DNA from: an uncultured Christensenellaceae bacterium | GTDB taxonomy: Bacteria > Bacillota > Clostridia > Christensenellales > Pumilibacteraceae | Length of the DNA: 64,000 bases | NCBI GenBank assembly: GCA_910587455.1 | Contig: CAJULK010000011.1 | Location: 1 to 64,000, forward strand | Reading direction: 5' to 3' | Part shown: piece by piece, positions 1-8,265 of the stretch | How positions within the stretch are numbered: position 1 is the stretch's first letter | Layout of the letters: each line of letters opens with the position of its first letter | Notes under the pieces: generated by a model | Database searches by the model: none | Seen by the model: the letters and a program-made list of their open reading frames with translations, nothing else | What the model was told of the DNA's origin: nothing | Program-made: the position numbers and the translations under genes

Positions 1-1328
1 AAAAAATCAAATTTCCCCGCAGCGGCGTGGTAGGTATCGTCGCCGGGGCATCGACTCCGACCGAGTCGATTATGGAGGTAAAGACTTACATGGGTCAAGA
101 ATTCGGCGAAGCAAGCAACGAGGAGTTTATCAACGCCATCAACAACGAAACAACCACCGTTTACCGTGAGGGAAAACCGGTAAAAGGCACCGTCATTTCC
201 GCGAGCGCGGATGGCATAAGGCTTAATATCGGCGGCAAGATCGACGGTTTTATAGACAAAACCGAAGTCTGCGAAGAGGGCGAGTACAAGCCCGAGGAAT
301 ATCCCGTCGGCAGCGAGGTTAACGCCATATGCATTAAAAAGCGCGACGATGCAAGCGGTTGCGTGTTGCTTTCCAAGCGTCGTGCCGATCTTATGCGCAG
401 AACAGACGAAGCGGTCGATCAGATTCGCAACGGCGAAGTTTTCGAAATGGTCGTCAAAAAAGACATAAAGGGCGGTCTTACTGGTTCGCTCGGTACTTAT
501 CGCGTATTTGTTCCCGCATCGCAGATCAGGCTTAAATTCGTGCCCGATCTTAAGAAATTCGTGGGGAAAACGCTTCGGCTGCGCGCTCTCGATATCGACG
601 ACGTCGGTCATAAGATCGTAGCTTCGCAGCGCGTGATTCTTCAAGAAGAGAAAAACGAGAAAGACGCAAAAGCCGAAATATTCTGGGAGAACGTCAAGCC
701 CGACGTTATCGTTTCCGGCGAAGTCAAGCGCATCAGCTCGTACGGTGCGTTCGTAAGCGTAGACGGCATAGACTGCTTGGCGCATATAGACCATCTGTCG
801 TATTCGCGTATCAATTCGCCCGACGAGGTTCTCGAAGTCGGCAAAACATACGATTTCTTGGTTCTCAAGACCGACCGTGAAAAACAGCGTGTTTCGCTCG
901 GTTACCGCGAACTTCAGCAGCACCCTTTCGATAAATGCATGGAAAAGCATCCCGTCGGATCTGTTACTTCGGGTAGAGTAATAAGCGTTTTGCCGTATGG
1001 TGCGTTTGTCGAAATAGAGCCGGGCGTAGAAGGGCTCGTTCACGTTTCGGAAGCTGCCGCGGCATACGTTAAGGACATCAATGAGGTGCTTCACGCAGGC
1101 GACGAGGTTACGGTCAAAATACTCGCTTACGACGATCAGCATCGTAAGACGACGCTCAGTATCCGCGCGTGTCTCGAAGAAGAAAAGCCCGTTGCCAAGG
1201 CTGCAAAGCCGGCTAAGAAAGTCGTGGAAGAAAGCGACGTTTATAGCGAGAAGTCGGATAACAACGTCTTTGCGAGTCTGTTAAAGAACGTTGCCGAGGA
1301 CGGCAAGGAAAACAATAACAACGACTGA
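1..1328 (+). CDS. IspH C-terminal tail fused to four S1 RNA-binding domains (5' partial)
   Basis: The reading frame is open to the left edge, so the gene is 5'-truncated by the window; the GTG at 27 is internal. The first ~25 residues (GVVGIVAGASTPTESIMEV) match the C-terminal end of 4-hydroxy-3-methylbut-2-enyl diphosphate reductase (IspH, last step of the MEP isoprenoid pathway). The frame then runs into four S1/OB-fold repeats, roughly at bases 183-375, 450-620, 700-900 and 955-1170; the last two have the classic SYGAFV and PYGAFVEI signatures. A basic, Lys/Ala-rich tail follows and the protein ends in an Asn run. Clostridia are known to carry IspH-RpsA fusions, and this fits. The S1 part probably binds mRNA or the ribosome; the functional reason for the fusion is not evident from sequence. 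A strong terminator follows at 1341. Confidence 0.9.
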   Translation, partial: KIKFPRSGVVGIVAGASTPTESIMEVKTYMGQEFGEASNEEFINAINNETTTVYREGKPVKGTVISASADGIRLNIGGKIDGFIDKTEVCEEGEYKPEEYPVGSEVNAICIKKRDDASGCVLLSKRRADLMRRTDEAVDQIRNGEVFEMVVKKDIKGGLTGSLGTYRVFVPASQIRLKFVPDLKKFVGKTLRLRALDIDDVGHKIVASQRVILQEEKNEKDAKAEIFWENVKPDVIVSGEVKRISSYGAFVSVDGIDCLAHIDHLSYSRINSPDEVLEVGKTYDFLVLKTDREKQRVSLGYRELQQHPFDKCMEKHPVGSVTSGRVISVLPYGAFVEIEPGVEGLVHVSEAAAAYVKDINEVLHAGDEVTVKILAYDDQHRKTTLSIRACLEEEKPVAKAAKPAKKVVEESDVYSEKSDNNVFASLLKNVAEDGKENNNND

Positions 1329-1340
1329 TTAACGGTTAAT

Positions 1341-1372
1341 GCGCGCGCCTCGGTTTTTCGGCGCGCGTTTTA
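1341..1372 (+). terminator. Rho-independent terminator after the IspH-S1 gene
   Basis: An 8-bp GC-only stem (1342-1349 CGCGCGCC paired with 1360-1367 GGCGCGCG) with a 10-nt loop is followed by TTTTA. It lies 13 nt after the stop codon and directly before the ribosome binding site of the next gene. Confidence 0.85.
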
Positions 1373-1389
1373 CTTAGGAGGATTTTATC

Positions 1390-2895
1390 GTGCCGGTTTT
1401 GGCTATTTGTCCGTTTTGCAATAAAACCATAACCATCGAAAGAACTTTGCGCTCGACTTGTCCTGAGTGCGGACATGAGATTTCGTATCCCGATCTTCAG
1501 CGACGCAAGATGATAGTCGACGGTGCGACGGAAAAGCGCGAGCTTGCCGCCGCCAAAGATTATTTTGTGAATACCGAATTTTTGAGCGCGTCCGAACATT
1601 TTAAAAAAGCGCTTGCCGCAAACAAAAATTCTTACAGCGCGATGTATTTCGTTTCGTTGTGCGATATCTATCTCAACGAGAGCGGGGACGGCTACGATCT
1701 TATGGCAAAAGTAGTCGATATGATAAAGTCCTCGCTCGAGCTTATGCCGCGCGCAAACGCTTCGGCGGTGGACAAGCTCAAGTTTATTACGGCTATGCTT
1801 GCCGAAACAAAGATACTTATCATCAATCGTTTGACGTCGCGCGGCGAACTGTTTGAAAACAACATTTCCGAATACCGCAAGATTACGCTGTCCGATCTGA
1901 AAAAACTTTTGGAGCTTTACAAAATCGACGGCGAGCTGATGATGACGTTTGCACCCGAGGTTACAAAAATACTTTTGGAGATAGCGGAGAGTGCGGTCAC
2001 GGCGTGCTACAAAGCCGTTCAGACGGTCGCCGTCGGCGAGGATTTGTATTCGCCGACGCCCGAAGAATACAAGCAGTTGTCGTCTTTATGCAACGACTAC
2101 TGTTACTTCGCGCAAATTCTCGATCCCAACTTCGACACCAAAAAGTTTTCGCCCGATTTCACGCAAAACAATATGCTCAACGAAAAGGTATTGAGCCGTT
2201 TCGAAAAATTCGACGAGAGCAATAAGGTGAACGCCAAAAAGGGTATAATAGGCGATATAGACGAGTACGAAAACATTCTTTCCGAATGTGTCAAGGCGCT
2301 TACGTTTACGGCGAGCAACTGTTACAAGTCGATGTGCAGTCGTCAGAGCGAACAGCATATACATCTCCTTCTCGACGGATTGCAGCTTCTTTCGCGGCTT
2401 TTGATGCCGCGCGTGACGATAACGGATAAAAAGAAAGTCGATATCCGCGTAGGCAAGTTTGTCGACATCGTCGATTGGTGCGAAACGCTCACAAAGTTCC
2501 TTGTCGATTTGAACGAATTCAACGAGTATGCGGACGCATTTTTGGAAGATTTCTATTCGCGGCTGCTGGAATGTGTCGAAACGCATTTTATTGCGGAAAA
2601 CAATAAGTACGGGAAAATCGCGAACAAGCGCAAAGATTTGTCGGAAGATGACTTCAAACGTTATGAAAAATTATTGTATACGGGTGCTTGCTGCTGTGTT
2701 CCGGCGCTTGCAACGTATGTGGAGTTTTTTAAGTACAAGGACAAAAACCGCAATAAGCTCGTAAAAATCTGCAAACAGGCGTCGGAAGAATTTCTCATGT
2801 TGCACGATTTTAAGATCGACGAGCTTGAGCAAAATAATTTCTACCGTCCGATTTTGGATATATATAATGCCGTTTTGGAAGAAATGCCAGATTAG
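1390..2895 (+). CDS. Zinc-ribbon plus helical-repeat protein of unknown function
   Basis: I do not recognise this 501-residue protein as a named family. It begins with GTG, preceded by TAGGAGG at an 8-nt spacing. Residues ~7-27 form a zinc ribbon with two CxxC knuckles (CPFC and CPEC). The rest is predicted helical; residues ~45-90 look like a TPR-type repeat (an AAKDYF...SASEHFKKAL pattern), and the remainder resembles a long alpha-solenoid without catalytic motifs. No signal peptide or membrane segment is visible, so it should be cytoplasmic. It sits alone between a terminator and a gene with its own promoter. It could be a scaffold or nucleic-acid-binding adaptor, but that is inference from architecture only. 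Confidence 0.75.
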   Translation: MPVLAICPFCNKTITIERTLRSTCPECGHEISYPDLQRRKMIVDGATEKRELAAAKDYFVNTEFLSASEHFKKALAANKNSYSAMYFVSLCDIYLNESGDGYDLMAKVVDMIKSSLELMPRANASAVDKLKFITAMLAETKILIINRLTSRGELFENNISEYRKITLSDLKKLLELYKIDGELMMTFAPEVTKILLEIAESAVTACYKAVQTVAVGEDLYSPTPEEYKQLSSLCNDYCYFAQILDPNFDTKKFSPDFTQNNMLNEKVLSRFEKFDESNKVNAKKGIIGDIDEYENILSECVKALTFTASNCYKSMCSRQSEQHIHLLLDGLQLLSRLLMPRVTITDKKKVDIRVGKFVDIVDWCETLTKFLVDLNEFNEYADAFLEDFYSRLLECVETHFIAENNKYGKIANKRKDLSEDDFKRYEKLLYTGACCCVPALATYVEFFKYKDKNRNKLVKICKQASEEFLMLHDFKIDELEQNNFYRPILDIYNAVLEEMPD

Positions 2896-2916
2896 TCTTT
2901 TGTTCGTAGATCTGCG

Positions 2917-2922
2917 TATAAT
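2917..2922 (+). promoter_or_regulatory. -10 element (TATAAT) 7 nt before the dipeptidase start
   Basis: A perfect TATAAT ends 7 nt before the ATG at 2930, so transcription would begin at or next to the start codon. I see no ribosome binding site between them and no convincing -35 hexamer at 16-18 bp. Confidence 0.5.
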
Positions 2923-2929
2923 ATAGCGT

Positions 2930-3727
2930 ATGATTTTCGATTTACACAATGATTTCCCGACGGTAAAGCATAACTTCGACGAATATCTTTCTACGGAGTG
3001 TTGCGGTAATATTGTTACCGCGGCGATATGGACGACTGAATTCGATACCGAAACCGCAGCCGTTACTATAAGAAACATTACGGATCGGTTATCTTGCGGC
3101 ATTGTTTCGGCTCGATGTCCCATAGCCATAGAGGACGTCGGCTGTCTAGAATATAACGACGAGTATCTGTCGTTTGATTTTACGAAGTACTTATACTGTT
3201 CTTTGACATGGAATTACGACAACGGATTCGCGGGCGGTGCGCTTTCGGGCGGCACGCTTACCGAAAAAGGCAGGCGGCTCGTGTCGTTGCTCAACGGTTG
3301 CGGTTGCGCTGTGGACCTTGCGCATCTAAACGAGCGGAGTTTTTTCGAGACGATGGAGATCGCCGAAAGACCGATATGCTCCCATACGGGATTTAATTCG
3401 CATCCGCGGAGTCTTGACGATGTTCAAATATCGGCTCTTGTAGCGAGAAACGCTTTGATAGGGTTGTGCGCTGTAAAAGCATTTACCGATGCTCGAACAA
3501 AGATCGAGTTCGCCGATATAATAGACAGATTCGTGCAAAAATACGGAATAGACAATCTTTCGTTCGGAACGGATTTTTGCGGCTCTGTCGACCTGCCGCC
3601 CGATTTATCCGATTACGGCGCGCTCGCGACGGTTGCGAGTATACTTTCACGTCGGGGCTATTCGCCCCGAGATATAGACAAAATTTATTATAAAAACGCC
3701 GAGCGTTTGCTCGCAATGGAGACATGA
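2930..3727 (+). CDS. Membrane dipeptidase family (peptidase M19) protein
   Basis: This 265-residue protein has the M19 (renal dipeptidase) layout. The N-terminal metal-binding HxD motif is in FDLHNDF (H6, D8), a Glu in the IEDVG segment could be the bridging ligand, and later come His-containing motifs (DLAHLNERSF and ICSHTGFNSHPR) and an SFGTDF Asp motif. M19 enzymes are zinc peptidases that cleave dipeptides, often with D-residues. It is shorter than many family members (usually 300 or more residues). No signal peptide is seen, so a cytoplasmic role in dipeptide recycling is likely. The start is apparently leaderless. It ends 1 nt before the purB start, whose ribosome binding site lies in its last codons, so the two are probably co-transcribed. 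Confidence 0.85.
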   Translation: MIFDLHNDFPTVKHNFDEYLSTECCGNIVTAAIWTTEFDTETAAVTIRNITDRLSCGIVSARCPIAIEDVGCLEYNDEYLSFDFTKYLYCSLTWNYDNGFAGGALSGGTLTEKGRRLVSLLNGCGCAVDLAHLNERSFFETMEIAERPICSHTGFNSHPRSLDDVQISALVARNALIGLCAVKAFTDARTKIEFADIIDRFVQKYGIDNLSFGTDFCGSVDLPPDLSDYGALATVASILSRRGYSPRDIDKIYYKNAERLLAMET

Positions 3728-3728
3728 T

Positions 3729-5156
3729 ATGAAAGACATCTACGAAAACCCGCTGATTACACGTTATGCCGACAGAAAGACCGCCGAAATATTTTCGGAC
3801 GATTACAAGTTCAGACTTTGGCGTAAATTGTGGATAGCGCTTGCCGAAAGCGAAAAAGAGTTGGGGCTCGATATTTCCGACGAACAGATAGCGGAAATGA
3901 AAAAGTATGCCGACGATATAAATTACGACTATGCGGAAAAAGAGGAGAAGATAGTACGTCACGACGTAATGGCGCACGTGCACGCGTTCGGTGAGCAAGC
4001 TAAAAAAGCAAAGCCTATAATCCATCTCGGCGCGACAAGTTGTTACGTAACGGATAATGCCGAGCTTATTCAAATATACGATGCGCTCGAATGCGTGCGG
4101 CAGAAAATGCTTACCGTTATGGACAAGCTCCGCGCCTTTGCCATAAAATACAAAGACCTGCCTGTACTCGGATACACGCATTTGCAACCGGCGCAGCTTA
4201 CGACGCTCGGAAAAAGAGCGACGTTGTGGTTGTACGACCTGTATCTCGATTACGGCGATCTCAAATATCTGATGCGCGATTACAAACTCCGCGGCGTTAA
4301 GGGTACTACGGGCACGCAGGCGAGTTTTCTTTCGCTGTTCGACGGCGACGGCGAAAAAGTCAAGCAATTGCAAAATAAAGTAGTAAAAAAACTCGGATTC
4401 GATAATGTGTTTGCCGTAAGCGGACAGACTTATACGCGTAAGTTCGATTATGCCGTTGTTTCTATGCTGTCCAAAATTGCCCAGAGCGCATATAAGTTTG
4501 CTAACGATATGCGAATCATGCAATCGTTCAAAGAAGTGGAAGAGCCGTTTGAAAAAACTCAAATCGGGTCCTCGGCAATGGCTTATAAGCGCAATCCTAT
4601 GCGCAGCGAACGTATCTGCGCGCTCGCACGCTTTGTCGAGTCTATGCCGCAAAACGAAGCCGTAACAGCTTCTACGCAGTGGTTCGAGCGTACGCTTGAC
4701 GACAGCGCGAATAAAAGATTGACAATACCTCAGGCGTTTTTGGCGCTCGACGGAGTTTTGAATATATATATAAATATCACCGAAAACATGGTCGTTTATC
4801 CGAACGTCATTGCGCGCAGGATAAACGAGGAATTGCCGTTTATGGCTACCGAGGAAATCTTGATGGAATGTGTGAAAGCGGGCGGTGACAGGCAAGAGCT
4901 TCACGAAGCGATACGCAGACATTCTATGGAAAGCGCGCGTGCAGTAAAAGAGCGCGGCGAGCGCAACGATCTTATAGACAGAATCAAAGCGGATAAAAAA
5001 TTCGCGGCGGTTAAAGGCGTTATAGACGGCATATTGAGTCCCGAAAATTTCGTCGGTCGCTCGCCGGAACAGGTAACCGATTTTCTGTCGGAATACATCG
5101 ATCCGCTGTTCAAGTCGGAAAACTACACACCGTTCGAACCCGATATAAGGGTGTGA
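3729..5156 (+). CDS. purB: Adenylosuccinate lyase
   Basis: The enzyme converts SAICAR to AICAR and adenylosuccinate to AMP in purine synthesis. The 475-residue protein carries the fumarase/aspartase superfamily signature (GSSAMAYKRNPMRSE, bases ~4567-4611), the THLQPAQ motif with its catalytic His region, and HDVMAHVHAF near residue 80. The N-terminus (NPLITRYADRKTAEIFSDD) and length match the longer adenylosuccinate lyase subtype. The ribosome binding site GGAGA precedes the ATG at 3729, one base after the dipeptidase stop. It is convergent with the DUF5131 gene (4-nt gap), with no obvious terminator between them. Confidence 0.95.
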   Translation: MKDIYENPLITRYADRKTAEIFSDDYKFRLWRKLWIALAESEKELGLDISDEQIAEMKKYADDINYDYAEKEEKIVRHDVMAHVHAFGEQAKKAKPIIHLGATSCYVTDNAELIQIYDALECVRQKMLTVMDKLRAFAIKYKDLPVLGYTHLQPAQLTTLGKRATLWLYDLYLDYGDLKYLMRDYKLRGVKGTTGTQASFLSLFDGDGEKVKQLQNKVVKKLGFDNVFAVSGQTYTRKFDYAVVSMLSKIAQSAYKFANDMRIMQSFKEVEEPFEKTQIGSSAMAYKRNPMRSERICALARFVESMPQNEAVTASTQWFERTLDDSANKRLTIPQAFLALDGVLNIYINITENMVVYPNVIARRINEELPFMATEEILMECVKAGGDRQELHEAIRRHSMESARAVKERGERNDLIDRIKADKKFAAVKGVIDGILSPENFVGRSPEQVTDFLSEYIDPLFKSENYTPFEPDIRV

Positions 5157-5160
5157 CGGT

Positions 5161-5907
5161 TTACTCGATTTCGGTGTGCGATGATTCGTTAAGATAGGCA
5201 GCGGCTTTTGCCGCCTGCTCGTATTCCCAAGAATGGTTTATTCTGTATCGTTTTCCGTTCATGACGAAATTGGATCCCGTTTGATGAAAATCGAACGGGA
5301 TTTTATATTCGTCGCAATCGCGTTTTATTGATTTGATCCAATCGAAATCGCAAGTGCGCGCGTTTTTATAAGATTCGCCGCCGACGGAAACAAGCTCGAT
5401 TTCTCCGCTCGCGAGGTGTTTTTTCAAATCCACGTATTCGAGTATCGGCGCAACGAAAATACATTTATGTTTTGCTTCGAGATCGAGCAAATGCGGAAGC
5501 CGATCGTCCGCGGCGGCTTGATTTTCGCATGAAACGGCTATGCGCACATTGTCGTAATCTTGACCGAAGCGGTCGGGAAGAAGATGTGCCGCTCGCTCGA
5601 TACGCTTTGTTGCTATCAGGAAAGTCACGTCCGGTCGACTTTTTATAATATTCCAGGCTTCGGCGCGCCATTCGTCCGCTTCTTCGATGAAAAAATCGGA
5701 AGTAAAACAAGTCGCGATTTCGCTGCCTGGCGGAATTTTGTATTCTCCGTTTCGACTCTTTTTCAACGGAAGATCGAACGACGATTTTGACCGAGTCACA
5801 ATACTCGCATCCCTGTCGCGCAAGCCGTCGAGATAGTATACAAAGCAGTTTTTACAGCCTGCGCTGCACTTGTGACACCCATGCCACGGATTCCAAATTT
5901 TTTTCAT
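5161..5907 (-). CDS. DUF5131 (phage Gp37/Gp68-like) family protein
   Basis: This 248-residue protein matches the DUF5131 family, found in phages and bacteria. It starts with the hallmark KIWNPWHGC, then Cys residues at 11, 14, 18 and 21. C14-x3-C18-x2-C21 resembles a radical-SAM cluster site. Later come FLIATKRIERA, VSCENQAAAD and VGGESYKNARTCDFDWIKSI, all typical of the family. The activity is unknown; a radical-SAM-like enzyme is inferred from the cysteine spacing. I chose the ATG at 5907 because the family begins there and because this ATG overlaps the TGA of a 35-codon upstream ORF (ATGA junction). An in-frame start at 5955 would add 16 unconserved residues. Family members travel on phages and islands, so recent acquisition is possible. 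Confidence 0.8.
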   Translation of the reverse strand: MKKIWNPWHGCHKCSAGCKNCFVYYLDGLRDRDASIVTRSKSSFDLPLKKSRNGEYKIPPGSEIATCFTSDFFIEEADEWRAEAWNIIKSRPDVTFLIATKRIERAAHLLPDRFGQDYDNVRIAVSCENQAAADDRLPHLLDLEAKHKCIFVAPILEYVDLKKHLASGEIELVSVGGESYKNARTCDFDWIKSIKRDCDEYKIPFDFHQTGSNFVMNGKRYRINHSWEYEQAAKAAAYLNESSHTEIE

Positions 5908-6011
5908 ATCCGAGCGATGTTTGCGTGCGTGAAGATAGCGTATTCGTCTGCGCATGTAATGAATACGGTTTTTTGCTCAAATATAAATTCCGATATTTCG
6001 TCTTTTGTCAT
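5904..6011 (-). CDS. 35-residue ORF coupled to the DUF5131 gene
   Basis: The ORF reads MTKDEISEFI...THANIARI. It has a GGAG ribosome binding site 8-9 nt upstream and a consensus promoter immediately before it, and its TGA overlaps the ATG of the DUF5131 gene in an ATGA junction. I recognise no domain. It could be a real microprotein, a leader peptide driving translation of the downstream gene, or the remnant of a longer gene. Promoter, ribosome binding site and coupling all argue that it is translated. Confidence 0.6.
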   Translation of the reverse strand: MTKDEISEFIFEQKTVFITCADEYAIFTHANIARI

Positions 6012-6035
6012 GGTTGTGGTCTCCGAATATCGATT

Positions 6036-6064
6036 ATTATAACGCAATCGCAATATACAGTCAA
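6036..6064 (-). promoter_or_regulatory. Sigma-A promoter for the 35-aa ORF/DUF5131 operon
   Basis: On the minus strand, TTGACT (6064-6059) and TATAAT (6041-6036) are separated by 17 bp. Transcription would start near 6029, giving a leader of about 18 nt before the ATG at 6011. Confidence 0.8.
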
Positions 6065-6091
6065 GTATTGCGAAAAGTTTATTGGCTGCCG

Positions 6092-6120
6092 TTGACTTTT
6101 TCGGCGCAATGCTGTATGTT
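6092..6120 (+). promoter_or_regulatory. Promoter of the mutarotase-like gene, apparently leaderless
   Basis: TTGACT (6092-6097), a 17-bp spacer and TATGTT (6115-6120). The predicted start of transcription is 6126-6128, which coincides with the ATG at 6127. There is no Shine-Dalgarno sequence. Confidence 0.6.
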
Positions 6121-6126
6121 ATAACT

Positions 6127-6993
6127 ATGAAATACAGCATCGAAAAATTCGGTTTGCGTGTTGAAGCGGACTGTGTAGGCGCCGAACTTACAAGCGTGAA
6201 AGTCGACGGCAAAGAAATGTTGTGGCAAAACGATAACGGCGGCTGGAGCGGTCATGCGCCGATACTGTTTCCCGTTTGCGGTAATTGTTCCGTAGTATCG
6301 GACGGCAAAAATTACGGTATGTCGCCGCACGGCTTTGCAAAGTGCAGTACATTCGTGCTCGTCGATCGAGGAGACGATTTTCTGCGTTTCGAGTTGAAAT
6401 CGGACGCGAGCACGCGCAAATACTATCCGTTTGATTTTATATTGTCTACAGAATACAGAATAGCGAGCGAAACAAGCGCCGCTCGTACGCTTGAAATTAA
6501 ATTCGAATTGTACAATAGCGATGAAAAATCATTGTATTTCGCGTACGGCGGGCATGAATCGTTTGCTCTCGATAAAGACTTGGATCGATATAAACTCATG
6601 TTCGAAACCGACGAGGACTTGATCCATCTTTGCCATGACGGTTTGGGGCGACTGACCGGCGAAAAGGTACGATTCGGTGTTCGGCGCGAACTGAATCTTC
6701 CGGAGCGTTATTTGTCGGAAGGAAAGACGCTTATATTTTCGGGCATTAAGTCGAGCAGTGTAGCGCTTGCAACGGAGGACGGTAAACCGATTGCGAGATC
6801 GGTATTCGGTAATTTCGACAATCTTCTTCTTTGGCGACCCGACGGGGCGCGAATGATCTGTATAGAACCGTGGAGTAATCTGCCCGACGGGTATTCGGAC
6901 GAAAGTAAAGAATTTTCGATTAAACACGGGGTGTTTGCGGTAGATCCGCGCTCGAAGGCAGAAATAGTGCGTTCGATAGAATATTATAAATAA
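6127..6993 (+). CDS. Aldose 1-epimerase (galactose mutarotase-like) family protein
   Basis: This 288-residue protein resembles the LacX/YphB-type branch of galactose mutarotase-like proteins. The N-terminal barrel strand pattern (SIEKFGLRVEADCVGAEL) is followed by WSGHAPILFPVCG, the MSPHGFA motif with its conserved His, and YGGHESFAL with the second His; WRPDGARMICIEPW carries a candidate catalytic Glu near the C-terminus. Family members interconvert alpha and beta anomers of aldoses or bind hexose-6-phosphates. I chose the ATG at 6127 because homology starts there and the promoter places the transcript start on it. The sugar kinase and glucosidase downstream suggest a loose sugar-use neighbourhood, although each has its own promoter. 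Confidence 0.85.
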   Translation: MKYSIEKFGLRVEADCVGAELTSVKVDGKEMLWQNDNGGWSGHAPILFPVCGNCSVVSDGKNYGMSPHGFAKCSTFVLVDRGDDFLRFELKSDASTRKYYPFDFILSTEYRIASETSAARTLEIKFELYNSDEKSLYFAYGGHESFALDKDLDRYKLMFETDEDLIHLCHDGLGRLTGEKVRFGVRRELNLPERYLSEGKTLIFSGIKSSSVALATEDGKPIARSVFGNFDNLLLWRPDGARMICIEPWSNLPDGYSDESKEFSIKHGVFAVDPRSKAEIVRSIEYYK

Positions 6994-7058
6994 TCGGATA
7001 AATATATCGTATTTCAAAGATAATAGATGTTTTTTTGTATAGTTATGTGATTGCGTAT

Positions 7059-7068
7059 ATGTTATAAT
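7059..7068 (+). promoter_or_regulatory. Extended -10 promoter of the sugar kinase gene
   Basis: ATGTTATAAT contains an extended -10 (TGnTATAAT, with TATAAT at 7063-7068). The -35 region is weak. Transcription would start near 7075, giving a short leader that holds the AGAGG ribosome binding site. Confidence 0.55.
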
Positions 7069-7088
7069 GACAAAAAAAAGAGGTTATT

Positions 7089-8153
7089 ATGACAGAGGAA
7101 ATCAAAAAAGCGTTTGAAATTGCCGAAAAGTTTAGGCTCGACGGCAAAGCGAAAGACATATGCAGATACGGATCGGGGCATATAAACACCACGTATCTTA
7201 TTACTACCGATAATAAGCGTTACATCTTGCAACTGATGAACGAAACGGTATTTCGAGATACCTACGGTCTTATGCGCAACATTTGCGCGGTGACCGATCA
7301 TTTACGCAAAAGCGGAACCGAAACTTTGACCGTCGTGCCTGCCTTGTCCGGCGAGTCGTATCTTCGTTGCGACGGGAATTGGCGCGTATACGAATTTATA
7401 GAGAACACGGTTACGTATCAGTCGGTGACGGATAAGAGCATATTCGGCAATGCCGGTGAAGCATTCGGAATGTTTCAGAACAAACTGTCCGATTTCGATG
7501 CTTCTGTTTTGACGGAAACCATTCCGCATTTTCACGATACGCCCAAGCGTTTTCGCGATTTTACCGCTTCGCTTTCGTCCGATAAAGCGAACCGCGCAAA
7601 ATACGCCGAACGCGAAGCGGATTTTTTGACGGCGCGGGCGGACACATACGGAAAGATCGCGTCGGCGCTCGATCGCGGAGAAATACCGCTTCGCGTGACG
7701 CACAATGATACAAAGCTCAATAATATACTTATGGACGCAGTAACGGGCAAAGCGCGTGCAATAATCGATCTTGACACGGTTATGTCGGGAAGTCTGTTGT
7801 ACGACTTCGGCGATTCGATACGGTTCGGGGCGTCAACCGCCGCGGAAGACGAAAGAGATGTAAATAAAGTGCATTTCTCGATGCCGTTATTCGAATGTTT
7901 CGCTCAAGGTTTTCTCGGTGCCGTGTCGGGACGTATTACGGAATACGAAAAAGAATTGCTGCCGTATTCGTGTTATTTGATGACAGCGGAATGCGGTATG
8001 CGCTTTCTTGCCGATTATCTCGACGGAGACGTTTATTTCGCCGTTAAATATGCCGATCATAATTTGGTAAGAGCGCGCACGCAATTGAAGCTTGTCGGAG
8101 AAATGGAAAGATGTTTAGGGACGATGGAGGAAACGGTGAAAAATTGTTTATAA
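7089..8153 (+). CDS. APH-fold kinase, N-acetylhexosamine 1-kinase-like (NahK)
   Basis: This 354-residue aminoglycoside-phosphotransferase-fold protein resembles NahK-type sugar 1-kinases. Visible are an N-terminal nucleotide-binding segment (SGHINTTYLI), RYILQLMNETVF with the ATP-binding Lys region replaced by Gln as in several family members, the Brenner-type catalytic loop VTHNDTKLNNILMD (catalytic Asp), and IDLDTVMSGSLLYDFGD (metal-binding Asp). NahK phosphorylates GlcNAc/GalNAc at C1 in the lacto-N-biose pathway; the substrate here is an inference. The gene stands between a mutarotase-like gene and a GH13 glucosidase. The ribosome binding site AGAGG lies 7-8 nt before the ATG. Confidence 0.75.
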   Translation: MTEEIKKAFEIAEKFRLDGKAKDICRYGSGHINTTYLITTDNKRYILQLMNETVFRDTYGLMRNICAVTDHLRKSGTETLTVVPALSGESYLRCDGNWRVYEFIENTVTYQSVTDKSIFGNAGEAFGMFQNKLSDFDASVLTETIPHFHDTPKRFRDFTASLSSDKANRAKYAEREADFLTARADTYGKIASALDRGEIPLRVTHNDTKLNNILMDAVTGKARAIIDLDTVMSGSLLYDFGDSIRFGASTAAEDERDVNKVHFSMPLFECFAQGFLGAVSGRITEYEKELLPYSCYLMTAECGMRFLADYLDGDVYFAVKYADHNLVRARTQLKLVGEMERCLGTMEETVKNCL

Positions 8154-8195
8154 TTCGACACTGCAAAAGTTTCTCCGCAGTATGCGTCGATGAAA

Positions 8196-8224
8196 TTGAC
8201 ATGTCCGTTGGCGTGTGTTATAAT
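8196..8224 (+). promoter_or_regulatory. Consensus sigma-A promoter for the GH13 gene
   Basis: Perfect TTGACA (8196-8201), a 17-bp spacer and perfect TATAAT (8219-8224). It is the strongest-looking promoter in the window and should give high constitutive transcription unless repressed. Confidence 0.9.
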
Positions 8225-8265
8225 CGTTTATAATACAATCGGACTTTATCCGAACGGAGAGTCAT

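Noticed and set aside
3483..4922. A 479-codon open frame on the minus strand across purB and the dipeptidase end.
   Set aside because: It lies antisense to a clear purB; its translation is rich in Arg, Phe, Tyr and His without domains, as expected from codon bias of the true gene.
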